Below are positions 26,711 through 36,289 of a stretch of 44,662 nucleotides of DNA, piece after piece (positions within the stretch are counted from its first letter, which is position 1; the number at the start of each line of letters is the position of its first letter). Location: assembly GCF_000364705.1 (NCBI RefSeq), contig NZ_AQOH01000078.1, positions 1-44,662 of the forward strand, written 5' to 3'. The notes beneath the pieces are model-generated. The model had not been told where the DNA came from. It saw only the letters and a list, made by a program, of their open reading frames with translations, and did not search any database. Made by a program: the position numbers and the translations under genes. This DNA is from Pseudomonas fuscovaginae SE-1. GTDB taxonomy: Bacteria; Pseudomonadota; Gammaproteobacteria; Pseudomonadales; Pseudomonadaceae.

Positions 26711-28120
26711 CTATCGGTGAGACAGGGAAGGATCTTGTGCGACTCGTGCCGCCTGGGCGGCCGCCGGCTTGACCCAGACCAGGTACGCCAGCACCAGCAG
26801 GCCGATCCACACCGCACCGACGATCAGCGCCGGCCGGCTGTCCGGGAACCAGCCCAGCACGCCGAAGATGAAGACCATGAAGGTGATGGCGGCGATCGGC
26901 GCATACGGCCAGAACGGCACGGGGAACTTGAGCTGGGCCGCCTCTTCGCGGCTCATCGAGCGGCGCATGGCGACCTGGGTGATCAGGATCATGATCCACA
27001 CCCAGACGGTGGCGAAGGTGGCGATCGAGGCGATCAGCAGGAACACGTTTTCCGGGATCAGGTAGTTCAGCAGCACGCCGAGGAGCAAAGCCGCCCCCAT
27101 CACCACCACGGTCATCCACGGCACGCCGGCGCGGGACAGCGTGGCAAAGGCCTTGGGCGCCTGGCCTTGCTGGGCCAGGCCGTACATCATGCGGCCGGCG
27201 CCGAAGATATCGCTGTTGATCGCCGACACCGCCGCCGAGATCACCACGATATTGAGAATGGTCGCCGCCGAGCCGATCCCCAGGTTCTGGAAGATCTGCA
27301 CGAACGGGCTGCCCTGGCTGCCGATCTGCGGCCAGGGGTAGATGCACATCAGCACCAGCAGGGTCAGCACATAGAACAGCAGGATGCGTACCGGCACCGC
27401 GTTGATCGCCTTGGGAATGACCCGCTGCGGGTCACGCGCCTCGCCTGCGGTGACGCCGATGATCTCGATGCCGCCGAAGGCGAACATCACCACGGCAAAG
27501 GAGGCGATGATGCCGGCCACGCCATTGGGCATGAAGCCGCCATGGGTCCAGAGGTTGCCGAAACCGACCTCGGCAGACGGCGTGGCGGTACTGATGCCGA
27601 AGAACATGATGCCGAAGCCGCCGAGGATCATCGCGACGATCGCGCCGACCTTGAGCAGCGACAGCCAGAATTCCATCTCGCCGAAGACCTTCACCGCGCA
27701 CAGGTTCAGCGCGCCGATGAAGAACACGATGCCCAGGACCCAGATCCAGCGATCGACCTCCGGGAACCAGAAGCCCATGTAGATGCCGAACGCGGTGACG
27801 TCGGCCAGACCGACGATGACCATCTCGAAGGCATAGGTCCAGCCGAGGATGAAGCCCGACATCGGGCCGACGTAAGTACTGGCGTACTGGCCGAAGGAAC
27901 CGGACACCGGGTTGTGCACCGCCATCTCGCCGAGGGCGCGCATCACCATGAACACGGCGGCGCCACCGATCAGGTAGGCCAGCAGCACGGCCGGGCCGGC
28001 CATCTGGATCGCCGAGGCGGAGCCGTAGAACAGGCCCGTGCCGATGGCGGAGCCCAGGGCCATGAAGCGAATGTGTCGGGCGGAAAGCCCGCGTTTCAAA
28101 CCTTTTACTGGCTGTTGCAT
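26711..28120 (-). CDS. hutT: APC-family amino acid permease, probable histidine transporter
   Basis: Proton-coupled amino acid permease with about 12 transmembrane helices over 469 residues. The N-terminal signature [20 protein letters not shown] and the loop [17 protein letters not shown] mark the AAT/ProY-type subgroup of the APC family. Its place between hutH and hutI fits the histidine permease called HutTh in P. fluorescens SBW25; substrate is inferred from context. ATG 28120 has AAGGA upstream, and immediately before that lies a perfect Crc/Hfq-type motif. It is preceded by a 335-bp gap with a REPIN, so its mRNA level may differ from that of hutH. Confidence 0.9.
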   Translation of the reverse strand: MQQPVKGLKRGLSARHIRFMALGSAIGTGLFYGSASAIQMAGPAVLLAYLIGGAAVFMVMRALGEMAVHNPVSGSFGQYASTYVGPMSGFILGWTYAFEMVIVGLADVTAFGIYMGFWFPEVDRWIWVLGIVFFIGALNLCAVKVFGEMEFWLSLLKVGAIVAMILGGFGIMFFGISTATPSAEVGFGNLWTHGGFMPNGVAGIIASFAVVMFAFGGIEIIGVTAGEARDPQRVIPKAINAVPVRILLFYVLTLLVLMCIYPWPQIGSQGSPFVQIFQNLGIGSAATILNIVVISAAVSAINSDIFGAGRMMYGLAQQGQAPKAFATLSRAGVPWMTVVVMGAALLLGVLLNYLIPENVFLLIASIATFATVWVWIMILITQVAMRRSMSREEAAQLKFPVPFWPYAPIAAITFMVFIFGVLGWFPDSRPALIVGAVWIGLLVLAYLVWVKPAAAQAARVAQDPSLSHR

Positions 28121-28133
28121 TACTCGTCCTTAA

Positions 28134-28141
28134 TTATTCTT
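28134..28141 (-). promoter_or_regulatory. Crc/Hfq (CA) motif at the histidine permease ribosome site
   Basis: AAGAATAA on the minus strand matches AAnAAnAA exactly and lies 2 nt before the AAGGA ribosome site. This is the position where Hfq-Crc blocks translation of catabolic transporters in Pseudomonas during growth on preferred carbon sources. Confidence 0.55.
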
Positions 28142-28182
28142 ATCGGTACAGGTCGACAAGAATCAGACTTGGGGCGAAGGTC

Positions 28183-28202
28183 TTGCGGCCACCCGGCCGC
28201 AA
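28183..28202. repeat. 8-bp stem-loop in the hutH2-permease gap
   Basis: TTGCGGCC and GGCCGCAA flank a 4-nt loop. Neither strand has a U-tract after the stem, so termination is unlikely; it may affect mRNA processing. Apart from this, the Crc motif and the REPIN, the 28121-28455 gap holds nothing I recognise. Confidence 0.4.
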
Positions 28203-28280
28203 AAAGGGGTCGCAGAGTACCCAACCCGACCCGCTCAGGCAAAAAGCATCTGCCCGGTGGCTATCCTGGCACATGCCTGT

Positions 28281-28410
28281 GTGGCGAGTGGGCTTGCCCA
28301 CGCTCGGCTGCGCAGCAGCCGTAAATCAGCACTCGCGTTACCACCTGGGTAACGCGGCGCCTGACTTCAGGGCCGCTTCGCGCCCCAGCGCGGGCGAGCC
28401 CGCTCGCCAC
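28281..28410. repeat. REPIN between the histidine permease and hutH2
   Basis: Two REP sequences in inverted orientation: GTGGCGAGTGGGCTTGCCCA at 28281-28300 (continuing to 28306) and CGGGCGAGCCCGCTCGCCAC at 28391-28410. The outer ends pair well and the inner part is diverged. It belongs to the GTGGCGAG-nGGGCTTGCCC family also present at 31666 and 44620. Confidence 0.8.
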
Positions 28411-28455
28411 AGAAGGTCTTGCCGCCGAATAAATCAGTCTGTTCCTGTGTAACGC

Positions 28456-29994
28456 TTACAGGCTCGGCAGCAACTTCGCCGGAACCAGCGCGGTCAGGCA
28501 GCGCGACGCCAACAGCTCGGTGGCGGCCTCGATGTCCGGCGCGAAGAAACGGTCCTTGTCGTAGTAGGCGACCTTTTCGCGCAAGGTCGCGCGAGCGCTT
28601 TCCAGGGTCGGCGAGGTCTTCAGGCCATTGCGCAGGTCCAGGCCCTGGCAGGCGGCCAGCCACTCGACGGCGAGAATCCCACGGGTGTTCTCGGCCATTT
28701 CCCACAGACGCTTGCCGGCAGCCGGCGCCATCGACACGTGGTCCTCCTGGTTCGCCGAAGTCGGCAGGCTGTCGACGCTGTGCGGATGCGCCAGGGCCTT
28801 GTTGTCGCTGGCCAGCGCCGCCGCCGTCACCTGGGCGATCATGAAACCGGAGTTGACGCCACCGTTGGCCACCAGGAACGGCGGCAGTTGCGACATGTGC
28901 TTGTCCATCATCAGCGAGATGCGCCGCTCGCTCAGCGAACCGATCTCGGCAATCGCCAGGGCCATGTTGTCGGCGGCCATGGCCACCGGCTCGGCGTGGA
29001 AGTTGCCACCGGAGATCACATCACCCTGGGCGGCGAACACCAGCGGGTTGTCGGACACGGCGTTGGCCTCGACCACCAGCACTTCGGCCGCCTGGCGGAA
29101 TTGGGTCAGGCAGGCGCCCATGACCTGCGGCTGGCAGCGCAGGGAGTAAGGGTCCTGGACCTTCTCGCAGTTCTGGTGCGAATCGGACACCTCGCTACGC
29201 TCACCGAGCAGGTGACGATAGCTCGCGGCGGCGTCGATCTGGCCGCGTTGGCCACGGGCTTCGTGGATACGCGCGTCGAACGGCGAACGCGAACCCAGCA
29301 CCGCCTCGACGGTCAGGCCACCGGCGACCAGCGCCCCGGCGAACAGGTCCTCGCCCTCGAACAGGCCACGCAGGGCGAACGCGGTGGACACCTGGGTGCC
29401 GTTGAGCAACGCCAGGCCTTCCTTCGCCGCCAGGGTCAGCGGTTGCAGGCCGGCCTGCTTCAGCGCGGCCGGGGCGTCCAGCCACTGGCCCTGGTAGCGG
29501 GCCTTGCCTTCGCCGAGCAGCACCAGCGACATGTGCGCCAGTGGCGCCAGGTCACCGGAAGCGCCAACGGAGCCCTTGAGCGGAATGTGCGGGTAGACCT
29601 CGGCATTGACCAGGGCGATCAGCGCGTCGATCACCTGCCGGCGGATGCCGGAGAAACCGCGGCTCAGGCTGTTGACCTTGAGCACCATGATCAGCCGGAC
29701 CAGCTCGTCGCTGATCGGCTCGCCGACCCCGGCGGCATGGGACAGCACCAGCGAACGCTGGAGGTTTTCCAGGTCGGCGCTGGCGATGCGGGTCGAGGCC
29801 AGCAGGCCGAAACCGGTATTGATACCGTAGGCGGTACGGTTCTCGGCGAGGATCTGCTCGACGCAGGCGACGCTGGCGTCGATCTGCGCGTCAGCGCTGG
29901 CGTCCAGGCTCAGTTGCACCGGCTGTTGGTACACGGTACGCAGTTGCGCCAGGGTCAACTGGCCGGGAATAAGGTTCAACGCAGTCACATTCAT
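28456..29994 (-). CDS. hutH: Histidine ammonia-lyase HutH (catalytic paralogue)
   Basis: Converts histidine to trans-urocanate and ammonia, the first step of the pathway. The 512-residue protein has the MIO-forming tripeptide Ala145-Ser146-Gly147 in [15 protein letters not shown]. Other active-site residues match P. putida HutH with a +3 shift: Tyr56, His86, the Asn of LLNGTQ, Gln/Tyr/Arg of QDPYSLR (about 280-286), Phe of GNFHAEP and Glu of NQEDH. ATG 29994 follows AAAAGGAG. It is the copy expected to perform catalysis (hutH2 by SBW25 usage). The 112-bp gap to the upstream paralogue has a 7-bp hairpin at 30055-30073. Confidence 0.96.
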   Translation of the reverse strand: MNVTALNLIPGQLTLAQLRTVYQQPVQLSLDASADAQIDASVACVEQILAENRTAYGINTGFGLLASTRIASADLENLQRSLVLSHAAGVGEPISDELVRLIMVLKVNSLSRGFSGIRRQVIDALIALVNAEVYPHIPLKGSVGASGDLAPLAHMSLVLLGEGKARYQGQWLDAPAALKQAGLQPLTLAAKEGLALLNGTQVSTAFALRGLFEGEDLFAGALVAGGLTVEAVLGSRSPFDARIHEARGQRGQIDAAASYRHLLGERSEVSDSHQNCEKVQDPYSLRCQPQVMGACLTQFRQAAEVLVVEANAVSDNPLVFAAQGDVISGGNFHAEPVAMAADNMALAIAEIGSLSERRISLMMDKHMSQLPPFLVANGGVNSGFMIAQVTAAALASDNKALAHPHSVDSLPTSANQEDHVSMAPAAGKRLWEMAENTRGILAVEWLAACQGLDLRNGLKTSPTLESARATLREKVAYYDKDRFFAPDIEAATELLASRCLTALVPAKLLPSL

Positions 29995-30106
29995 GCTCCT
30001 TTTGAGAGTGTTATCAACTGCCAGTCGCTCCGGAAGCTTCCGTTATCCGTCGCTATCCGCTTCTTGAGCGGATGGCGCCTTGGCACGCTGGCTATCTTTG
30101 TTTGCA

Positions 30107-31630
30107 TCAGTTCAGGTTCGGCAATCTTTCGGGCAAGAGCCACGGGTCGCGCAGCAGCGCCGCCACGGTGGCGATGTCCGGTGCCAGCCAGCGGTCCTGC
30201 TCATAGGCCGGCACGTGCTCGCGCAGGAGTTTCCAGGCAATGTCGGTGCCGGTACCGAAGCGCTGCGCCTTGAGGAATTCGAAGGCCTGGGCCGCCAGCA
30301 GGTACTCGATGGCGAGGATCTGCGTGCAATTCTCCAGGACCTGGTGCAACTTCAACGCGGCGTTGGTGCCCAGGCTCAGGTGATCTTCCTGCAGACCCGA
30401 GGTCACGTAGTTGTCGAGCACCGCCGGCTGTGCCAACTGGCGGTTCTGCGCGCACAGGGACGCGGCGACGTACTGCACGATCATCATTCCCGAGTTGACA
30501 CCCGGCTGGCTGACCAGGAACGCCGGCAGGCCACTGACATGCGGGTTGATCAGGCGGTCGAGGCGGCGTTCGGCGATCGAGCCGATCTCCGCCATGGCGA
30601 TCGCCAGCAGATCCGCTGCCAGTGCCACCGACTGGCCGTGGGGGTTGGCCTGGGACATCACCCGGAAATTGTCCGGGGTGCCGAGCAGCAGCGGGTTGTC
30701 GGTGCAGCCGTTGAGTTCGATCTCGACCTGCCGGGTGGCATGGGTCAGTTGGTCGCGGGCCGCGCCATGCACCTGCGGGATCGAGCGGATGCTCAGGGCA
30801 TCCTGGGTGCGGATGCCCTTGCTCGCGGCGATCACTTCGCTGCCGTCGAGCAGGCCACGCAGGTTCGCGCCGACCTGTTGCATGCCCGGATGCGGCTTGA
30901 GCGCGATGATCTCGGCATCGAACGCGGCGATCTGCCCGCGCAGGGCCTCGAAACTCATCGCCGCGGTGACGTCGGCCCATTGCACCAGGCGGTGCGCGTC
31001 GGCCAGGGCCAGGCAGCTCAGGCCGGTCATGCACGGCGTGCCGTTGACCAGGCACAATCCGTCCTTGGCACCCAGCACCACCGGCTGCAGGCCTTCCTCG
31101 GCCAGGGCCTGCGCGGCAGGCACGATACGCCCACGATAGCTGACCTGGCCGACCCCGAGCAGGGCCACACCGACGTGGGCCATGTGGGTCAGGTAGCCGA
31201 CCGAGCCTTGGGATGGCACCTGCGGGGTGATGCCGCGGTTGAGCAGCGCCAGCAGCGCCTCGACCACCTGGCGATGCAGGCCGGACTTGCCCTGGCTGTA
31301 GTTGATGACCGCCGCGCAGATGATCGCCCGGGTCTGTTCGTCGGCCAGCGCCGGGCCGACGCCGCAGGCGTGGCTGAGCAGGGTATTGCGCGACAGCTGG
31401 CTCAATTGCTCGCCGGACAGCGATACATTGGACAGCGCGCCCAGGCCAGTATTGATGCCATAGGCGCGCTCGCCGCTGACGACGATGCGCTGGACGATCG
31501 CCTGGGCGTTGTCGACCCGCGCCCAGGTCTGCGGCGCCAGCTCCAGCAGCGCACCGTGACGGGCGACCGCGACCACATCCTGCCAGCGCAACGGCGCATC
31601 GGCGATAACGACTCTTTCAGCCTGGGACAT
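30107..31630 (-). CDS. HutH-like aromatic amino acid lyase paralogue lacking the MIO tripeptide
   Basis: A full-length 507-residue member of the HAL/PAL family (hutH1 position). Where the catalytic copy has [13 protein letters not shown], this one has GSVGYLTHMA (142-151): the Ala-Ser-Gly that cyclises to the MIO electrophile is missing. Also, the catalytic Tyr of QDPYSLR is Leu279 (QDALSIR), and the Phe of NFHAEP is Pro330 (NPHGQS). Tyr57, His87, Asn196, Gln276, Arg282 and Glu415 remain. The frame is intact and codon use is normal, so it is under selection rather than decaying. ATG 31630 follows GAGG; a GTG at 31642 is possible. Classical lyase chemistry is unlikely. Ligand binding, another reaction, or mixed tetramers with HutH are possible. 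I recall hutH1 being dispensable for histidine growth in SBW25. Confidence 0.85.
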   Translation of the reverse strand: MSQAERVVIADAPLRWQDVVAVARHGALLELAPQTWARVDNAQAIVQRIVVSGERAYGINTGLGALSNVSLSGEQLSQLSRNTLLSHACGVGPALADEQTRAIICAAVINYSQGKSGLHRQVVEALLALLNRGITPQVPSQGSVGYLTHMAHVGVALLGVGQVSYRGRIVPAAQALAEEGLQPVVLGAKDGLCLVNGTPCMTGLSCLALADAHRLVQWADVTAAMSFEALRGQIAAFDAEIIALKPHPGMQQVGANLRGLLDGSEVIAASKGIRTQDALSIRSIPQVHGAARDQLTHATRQVEIELNGCTDNPLLLGTPDNFRVMSQANPHGQSVALAADLLAIAMAEIGSIAERRLDRLINPHVSGLPAFLVSQPGVNSGMMIVQYVAASLCAQNRQLAQPAVLDNYVTSGLQEDHLSLGTNAALKLHQVLENCTQILAIEYLLAAQAFEFLKAQRFGTGTDIAWKLLREHVPAYEQDRWLAPDIATVAALLRDPWLLPERLPNLN

Positions 31631-31665
31631 TTGAAGCCTCACACAAATCCTGGTGGTTAACGCTG

Positions 31666-31776
31666 GTGGCGAGGGGGCTTGCCCCCGTTCGAGCGCGAAG
31701 CGGTCGCAAATATTTCAGCCCGACGACAGGCTCTGGGGCTGCGACGCAGCCCAGCGGGGGCAAGCCCCCTCGCCAC
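31666..31776. repeat. REPIN between the MIO-less lyase gene and hutV
   Basis: A perfect 22-bp inverted repeat: 31666-31687 (starting GTGGCGAGGGGGCTTGCCCC) and 31755-31776. The spacer of 67 bp contains further small palindromes. Same family as the 28281 element. Confidence 0.88.
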
Positions 31777-31806
31777 AACGGCGGCACGCCAGCCACAAGG
31801 CTCGTC

Positions 31807-32637
31807 TCATACGGTCGCCGCCCGCCGCTGAACGAAGCGGTCCACATACTCGTCCGCCGGCGAATGCAGAATCTCCCGCGGCGTACCCACCTGAATCAGC
31901 CGGCCATCCTTGAGAATCGCAATGCGGTTGCCGATACGCACCGCCTCGTCGAGGTCATGGGTGATGAACACGATGGTCTTGTGCAGGGTCTTCTGCAGCT
32001 CGAGCAACTGGTCCTGCATCTCGGCGCGGATCAGCGGGTCGAGGGCACTGAAGGCCTCGTCCATCAGGATGATGTCGGTGTCCGCCGCCAGGGCCCGGGC
32101 CAGGCCGACGCGCTGGCGCATGCCGCCCGACAGCTGGTGCGGGTACTTGTTCTCGTAGCCCTTGAGGCCCACGGTGTTGATCCAGTGCCGCGCACGCTCT
32201 GCGCAAAGTTGCTTGCTCTCGCCACGCACCTTGAGGCCATAGGCGACGTTGTCCAGCACGGTCTTGTGGGGCAGCAGGCCGAAGCTCTGGAACACCATGC
32301 TGATCTTGTGCCGACGGAATTCGCGCAGGGCATCCATGTCGTGCTGCAGGATGTCCACGCCATCGACCAGGATCGCCCCGCTGGTGGGATCGATCAGGCG
32401 GTTGAAGTGGCGCACCAGGGTCGACTTGCCGGAACCCGACAGGCCCATGATCACGAAGATCTCGCCGGTGCCGATGCTCAGCGACAAGTCATTGACCCCG
32501 ACCACGCAACCGGTCTCGGCCAGTACCTGGTCCTTGGTCTTGCCCTGGCGGATCAGGTTCAGCGCGTCACTGGAGCGCGAACCGAAGATCTTGAAGACGT
32601 TCCTGACTTCGATCTTGCTGACGATGGAATCAGTCAT
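31807..32637 (-). CDS. hutV: ABC transporter ATP-binding protein HutV
   Basis: ATPase of a glycine betaine/proline-type (ProV-like) importer, here in the hut operon and so probably for histidine or urocanate. The 276-residue protein has Walker A GLSGSGKST (65-73), the Q-loop in MVFQSFGLLPH, the signature LSGGM (169-173), Walker B ILMDE (190-194) and the H-loop His227. The C-terminal CBS domains present in enteric ProV are absent, so ionic-strength sensing of that kind is not expected. ATG 32637 overlaps the end of hutW by 4 bp with GAGGTG upstream. Confidence 0.92.
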   Translation of the reverse strand: MTDSIVSKIEVRNVFKIFGSRSSDALNLIRQGKTKDQVLAETGCVVGVNDLSLSIGTGEIFVIMGLSGSGKSTLVRHFNRLIDPTSGAILVDGVDILQHDMDALREFRRHKISMVFQSFGLLPHKTVLDNVAYGLKVRGESKQLCAERARHWINTVGLKGYENKYPHQLSGGMRQRVGLARALAADTDIILMDEAFSALDPLIRAEMQDQLLELQKTLHKTIVFITHDLDEAVRIGNRIAILKDGRLIQVGTPREILHSPADEYVDRFVQRRAATV

Positions 32638-33485
32638 TTGCTCACCTCATGGCGCGGACGACCATAGGCCTGGGTAATGCGGTCGATGACCACGGCGAGA
32701 ATCACGATGGCCAGGCCCGCTTCGAGGCCACGCCCGACGTTGAGGGTCTGGATGCCCACCAGCACGTCTTCGCCCAGGCCACGGGCACCGATCATCGAGG
32801 CGATCACCACCATCGACAGGGCCATCATGGTGGTCTGGTTGATCCCGGCCATGATGCTCGGCAGGGCCAGCGGCAGTTGCACGCCGAACAGTTGCTGCCA
32901 GCGGTTGGCACCGAAGGCGTTGATCGCTTCCATCACCTCGCCATCCACCTGGCGGATGCCCAGGTCGGTCAGGCGGATCAGCGGCGGCGCGGCGTAGATC
33001 ACCGTGGCGAAGATCGCCGGAACCTTGCCCAGGCCGAACAGCATCAGCACCGGGATCAGGTACACGAAGCTGGGCATGGTCTGCATGATGTCCAGCAGCG
33101 GCATCAGCACCGAACGCAGGCGGTCGCTGCGCGCCGACAGGATGCCCAGCGGGATCCCGATCAGCACCGAGATCAGCGTCGCCACCAGCATCAGCGCCAG
33201 GGTCTGCATCAGCTTGTCCCACAGGCCGACCGCCCCCACCAGGAACAGCAGGCCGACGATCACCGCCGTGCTGACCAGCTTGCGGGTGGCATGCCAGGCG
33301 ATACCGCCGACGATGGCCAGCATCAGCCACCACGGCACCATGCGCAGCAGGCTCTCCAGGTTGACGATGGCCCACAGCAGGGTATCGGAGATGTGGCGGA
33401 ACACATCACCGTAGTTGGTCACCAGCGAATCGACCCAACCATTGACCCAGTCGGCGATGGAAAACGTGAAATTCTCGGGAAACAT
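32634..33485 (-). CDS. hutW: ABC transporter permease HutW
   Basis: Inner-membrane permease of the ProW/OpuAB type, 283 residues. There are about six helices, with the long N-terminal segment (ADWVNGWVDSLVTNYGDVFRH region, residues 11-31) usual in this family. The EAA loop is near DLGIRQVDGEVMEAINAFGANRWQ (about 173-196), which contacts the ATPase. It is coupled to hutV by a 4-bp overlap and follows hutX by 71 bp. Confidence 0.92.
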   Translation of the reverse strand: MFPENFTFSIADWVNGWVDSLVTNYGDVFRHISDTLLWAIVNLESLLRMVPWWLMLAIVGGIAWHATRKLVSTAVIVGLLFLVGAVGLWDKLMQTLALMLVATLISVLIGIPLGILSARSDRLRSVLMPLLDIMQTMPSFVYLIPVLMLFGLGKVPAIFATVIYAAPPLIRLTDLGIRQVDGEVMEAINAFGANRWQQLFGVQLPLALPSIMAGINQTTMMALSMVVIASMIGARGLGEDVLVGIQTLNVGRGLEAGLAIVILAVVIDRITQAYGRPRHEVSK

Positions 33486-33556
33486 TGGAAACTCTCGATC
33501 AAGTGGGTGTAGCGAACTTCCCGGCCAGCCTCTCGGTTGACCGGGAGGTAGACGAC

Positions 33557-34525
33557 CTACAGAGCCGCGTTGATTTTCTTGGCAGCGTCAGCGCTGACCC
33601 AGGCCTGCCAGACCTCAGGGTGTTCCTTGAGGAAGATTTTCGCCAGCTTCGGCGACTCGATCCGCTCCTTGCTCATGCGCCCCAGGTTCTGGTTGAGCAG
33701 GTCGATCGGCAGGTTGGCCTTCTCCAGCACGGCCACCAGCTCGGGCGCTTCGTCATGGAACGTCCTGGACAGGCCGACCTTGATGCTCACACTCTTGTCG
33801 ACACCCGGCTTCTCGTCCAGCTTGATCAGGTCGACCTGGCCCATCAGCGGCGTCGGCGACCAGTAGTAGAACAGGATCGGCTCGCCACGCTTGTAGCTCG
33901 ACAGCACCGCGGCATCCAGAGCCGGCCCGGTCCCTGGACGGAAGTTGGTGTAGGAATTTTCCAGGCCGTAGCTCTTGAGCATCTCGCTGTTGTCCAGCTC
34001 GCAGGTCCAGCCGGCCGGGCAGTTGTAGAAACGGCCCTTGCCCGGTTCTTCCGGATCCTTGAACACCGAGGCGTACTGCGCCAGGTCGGCGATGTTCTTC
34101 AGGTTCGGTGCCTTGGCCTCGAGCTTGCGCTTGGCGTCGCCCTCGACCACATAACGCGGCACATACCAGCCTTCGATGGCCCCGACCACCGGCGCACCGA
34201 CGCCGACGACCTTGCCGGCCTTCTCGGCCTTGTTCCAGACCTCGCTGCGGCCAACCCACTCCTCGGCGAAGACCTGGATATCGTTGGTGCTCAGGGCGTT
34301 CTCCATGGTGATGGAGTTGCCCGGCAGGCTGTCGGTCTTGCAGTCGTAGCCTTTTTCCAGGACGAACTGCAGGACGTCGGTCAGCAACATGCCGCTTTCC
34401 CAATTGAGGCCCGCGAACTTCACCGGCTTGCCGGACTCGCACCAGCCGGCGGCCTGGCTGGCGCCAGCTGCGGTCAACAGGCCGAGAGACAACGCCGTGG
34501 TCAGCAGGGTCTTTTTCATTTTCAT
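33557..34525 (-). CDS. hutX: ABC transporter substrate-binding protein HutX
   Basis: Periplasmic binding protein of the OpuAC/ProX family, 322 residues. It has a signal peptide MKMKKTLLTTALSLGLLTAA with cleavage near residue 25 or 26 (SQA|A). Family segments include KFAGLNWESGMLLTDVLQFVL, EEWVGRSEVWNKAEKAGKV and FYYWSPTPLMGQVDLIKL (aromatic residues that in relatives form the ligand cage). HutX homologues bind histidine in other bacteria; here the substrate is inferred from the operon. ATG 34525 has AGGAG 9 nt upstream. Confidence 0.92.
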   Translation of the reverse strand: MKMKKTLLTTALSLGLLTAAGASQAAGWCESGKPVKFAGLNWESGMLLTDVLQFVLEKGYDCKTDSLPGNSITMENALSTNDIQVFAEEWVGRSEVWNKAEKAGKVVGVGAPVVGAIEGWYVPRYVVEGDAKRKLEAKAPNLKNIADLAQYASVFKDPEEPGKGRFYNCPAGWTCELDNSEMLKSYGLENSYTNFRPGTGPALDAAVLSSYKRGEPILFYYWSPTPLMGQVDLIKLDEKPGVDKSVSIKVGLSRTFHDEAPELVAVLEKANLPIDLLNQNLGRMSKERIESPKLAKIFLKEHPEVWQAWVSADAAKKINAAL

Positions 34526-34628
34526 TATGTGACGCTCCTAATCATGAATGGGTTAACGGCAGTCAAGAGGCATCCGGCCCGGGTTGGCCCGCGAGGGGCC
34601 CTGTCCACGTGTTGTTCAGGCTCGGGAG

Positions 34629-36101
34629 TCAGGCCACCGACGACGGCTGGACCCGACCATTGGCCTTGGGTGCTGCGACCTCGCCCTGCTCTGGCGGCAG
34701 GATCAAACGATCAGGAACGGCGCCGTGCCACTTCTTCGCGGCGAAGTAGTACAGCGCTGCCGGAACCACCAGGCCGATGATCCAGGAGATATCGGTATCG
34801 CCCAGAGTCGCCACCAGGGGACCGGTGTAGAAATGCGTGGAGATGAACGGCATCTGGATCAGCACGCCGAACACATAGATGCCGATGCCCATGATGTTCC
34901 AGCGCCCGTAGCGGCCGTTGGGATCGGACAGCGCGGGAATGTCGTAGCGCTCCTTGGTGATGCAGTAGAAGTCCACCAGGTTGATCGCGCTCCAGGGCGT
35001 GAAGAACGCCAGCAGGAACAGGATGAAGGCGGAGAACTCCTTGAGGAACGAATCCTTGCCGAGCAGCGCCAGGGCCGCCGCGAGGCTGACCATGATGAAG
35101 ATGTACAGCAGGCGCACGCCGCTGCCGATGTGCCGGTTGCCACGGAAACCGCTGATGATGGTGGCGATCGACATGAAGCTGCCGTAGGCATTGAGCGTGG
35201 TCACGGTGACCTTGCCGAAGGCGACGGCGAAGTACAGCGCCGCGGCGATCACGCCGGTGCCACCGAGGCTGACGATGAACGAGACCTCGTGATGGGCGAA
35301 CTGCGAACCGGCCAGGGCCGCGGCGAACACGCCGAAGACCATCGACGCCTGGGAGCCGATCACCGATCCCAGGCCCACGGCCCAGAAGGTTTTCGACGCC
35401 GACGTGCTGCGCGGCAGGTAGCGCGAGTAGTCCGCCACATAAGGACCGAACGCGATCTGCCAGGACGCCGACAGCGACACCGCCAGCAGGAAACTCGCCA
35501 GGGAGAAATGCTTGTTGGCCAGCAACGCGGCAATATCGTTGCCCGCCAGCAGTTTGTAGAACAGGTAGATGAAGGCGATCACCCCCAGCACGCTGGCGAC
35601 GCGGCCGATACCGTGGATCACCCGGTAGCCGAAGATGGTGAAGACCAGGATCGAGGCGGCGAACAGCACGATGCCGACCCAGTCCTCGACGTGCAGCAGT
35701 TGCGCCACCGCCTGCCCGGCCAGCAGCGAACCGCTGGCCGAGAAGCCGATGTACATCAGGCACACCAGCACCAGCGGAATCACCGCCCCGTAGACACCGA
35801 ACTGCACGCGGCTGGAGATCATCTGCGGCAGGCCGAGCTGCGGCCCCTGGGCGGCATGCAGCGCCATCACCCCGCCGCCGAGCAGTTGCCCGAGCAGCAG
35901 ACCGACCAGCGACCAGTACACGTCGCCACCGAGCACCACCGCCAGCGCACCGGTGACAATCGCGGTGATCTGCAGGTTGGCGCCCAACCACAGGGTGAAC
36001 TGACTGAGTAGACGACCGTGTCTTTCCGCTTCCGGGATGTAGTCGATCGAACGCCTTTCGATCAACGGTTTGGTGCTTGCACGATCATTCGAAACAGCCA
36101 T
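34629..36101 (-). CDS. hutTu: NCS1-family permease, probable urocanate transporter
   Basis: Cytosine/purine-type nucleobase-cation symporter-1 protein, 490 residues, about 12 transmembrane helices. Recognisable regions are FTLWLGANLQITAIVTGAL (about 35-53) and PQMISSRVQFGVYGAVIP (about 92-109), both typical of NCS1, and SWQIAFGPYVADYSRYLP in the middle. In P. fluorescens SBW25 the NCS1 gene beside hutU encodes the urocanate transporter HutTu, which fits this position. ATG 36101 has GAGG upstream. It is separated from hutU by a 98-bp REPIN. Confidence 0.88.
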   Translation of the reverse strand: MAVSNDRASTKPLIERRSIDYIPEAERHGRLLSQFTLWLGANLQITAIVTGALAVVLGGDVYWSLVGLLLGQLLGGGVMALHAAQGPQLGLPQMISSRVQFGVYGAVIPLVLVCLMYIGFSASGSLLAGQAVAQLLHVEDWVGIVLFAASILVFTIFGYRVIHGIGRVASVLGVIAFIYLFYKLLAGNDIAALLANKHFSLASFLLAVSLSASWQIAFGPYVADYSRYLPRSTSASKTFWAVGLGSVIGSQASMVFGVFAAALAGSQFAHHEVSFIVSLGGTGVIAAALYFAVAFGKVTVTTLNAYGSFMSIATIISGFRGNRHIGSGVRLLYIFIMVSLAAALALLGKDSFLKEFSAFILFLLAFFTPWSAINLVDFYCITKERYDIPALSDPNGRYGRWNIMGIGIYVFGVLIQMPFISTHFYTGPLVATLGDTDISWIIGLVVPAALYYFAAKKWHGAVPDRLILPPEQGEVAAPKANGRVQPSSVA

Positions 36102-36159
36102 TTATCGTTCAACCTCTGATGGATTGTCTTTCGGTGTTCAGGCATCACTTGCGAAACAC

Positions 36160-36257
36160 ACCCCTGTGGGAGCCGGCTTGCTGGCGATGGCGTCGTGTCA
36201 GGCAACGCCTCGGCGGACCGATCCACCGCCATCGCCAGCAAGCCGGCTCCCACAGGG
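36160..36257. repeat. REPIN between hutU and the urocanate permease gene
   Basis: A perfect 32-bp inverted repeat: 36160-36191 (starting CCCCTGTGGGAGCCGGCTTG) and 36226-36257, around a 34-bp spacer. It belongs to a different REP subfamily (GTGGGAGCCGGCTTG) from the other hut REPINs. Confidence 0.9.
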
Positions 36258-36289
36258 GACGCATTCCATTCAGCGTCCCCCGCGATACC

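Noticed and set aside
26717..28324. A 535-codon plus-strand frame opposite the histidine permease
   Set aside because: His/Asp/Arg-rich shadow of a membrane protein gene; no domain.
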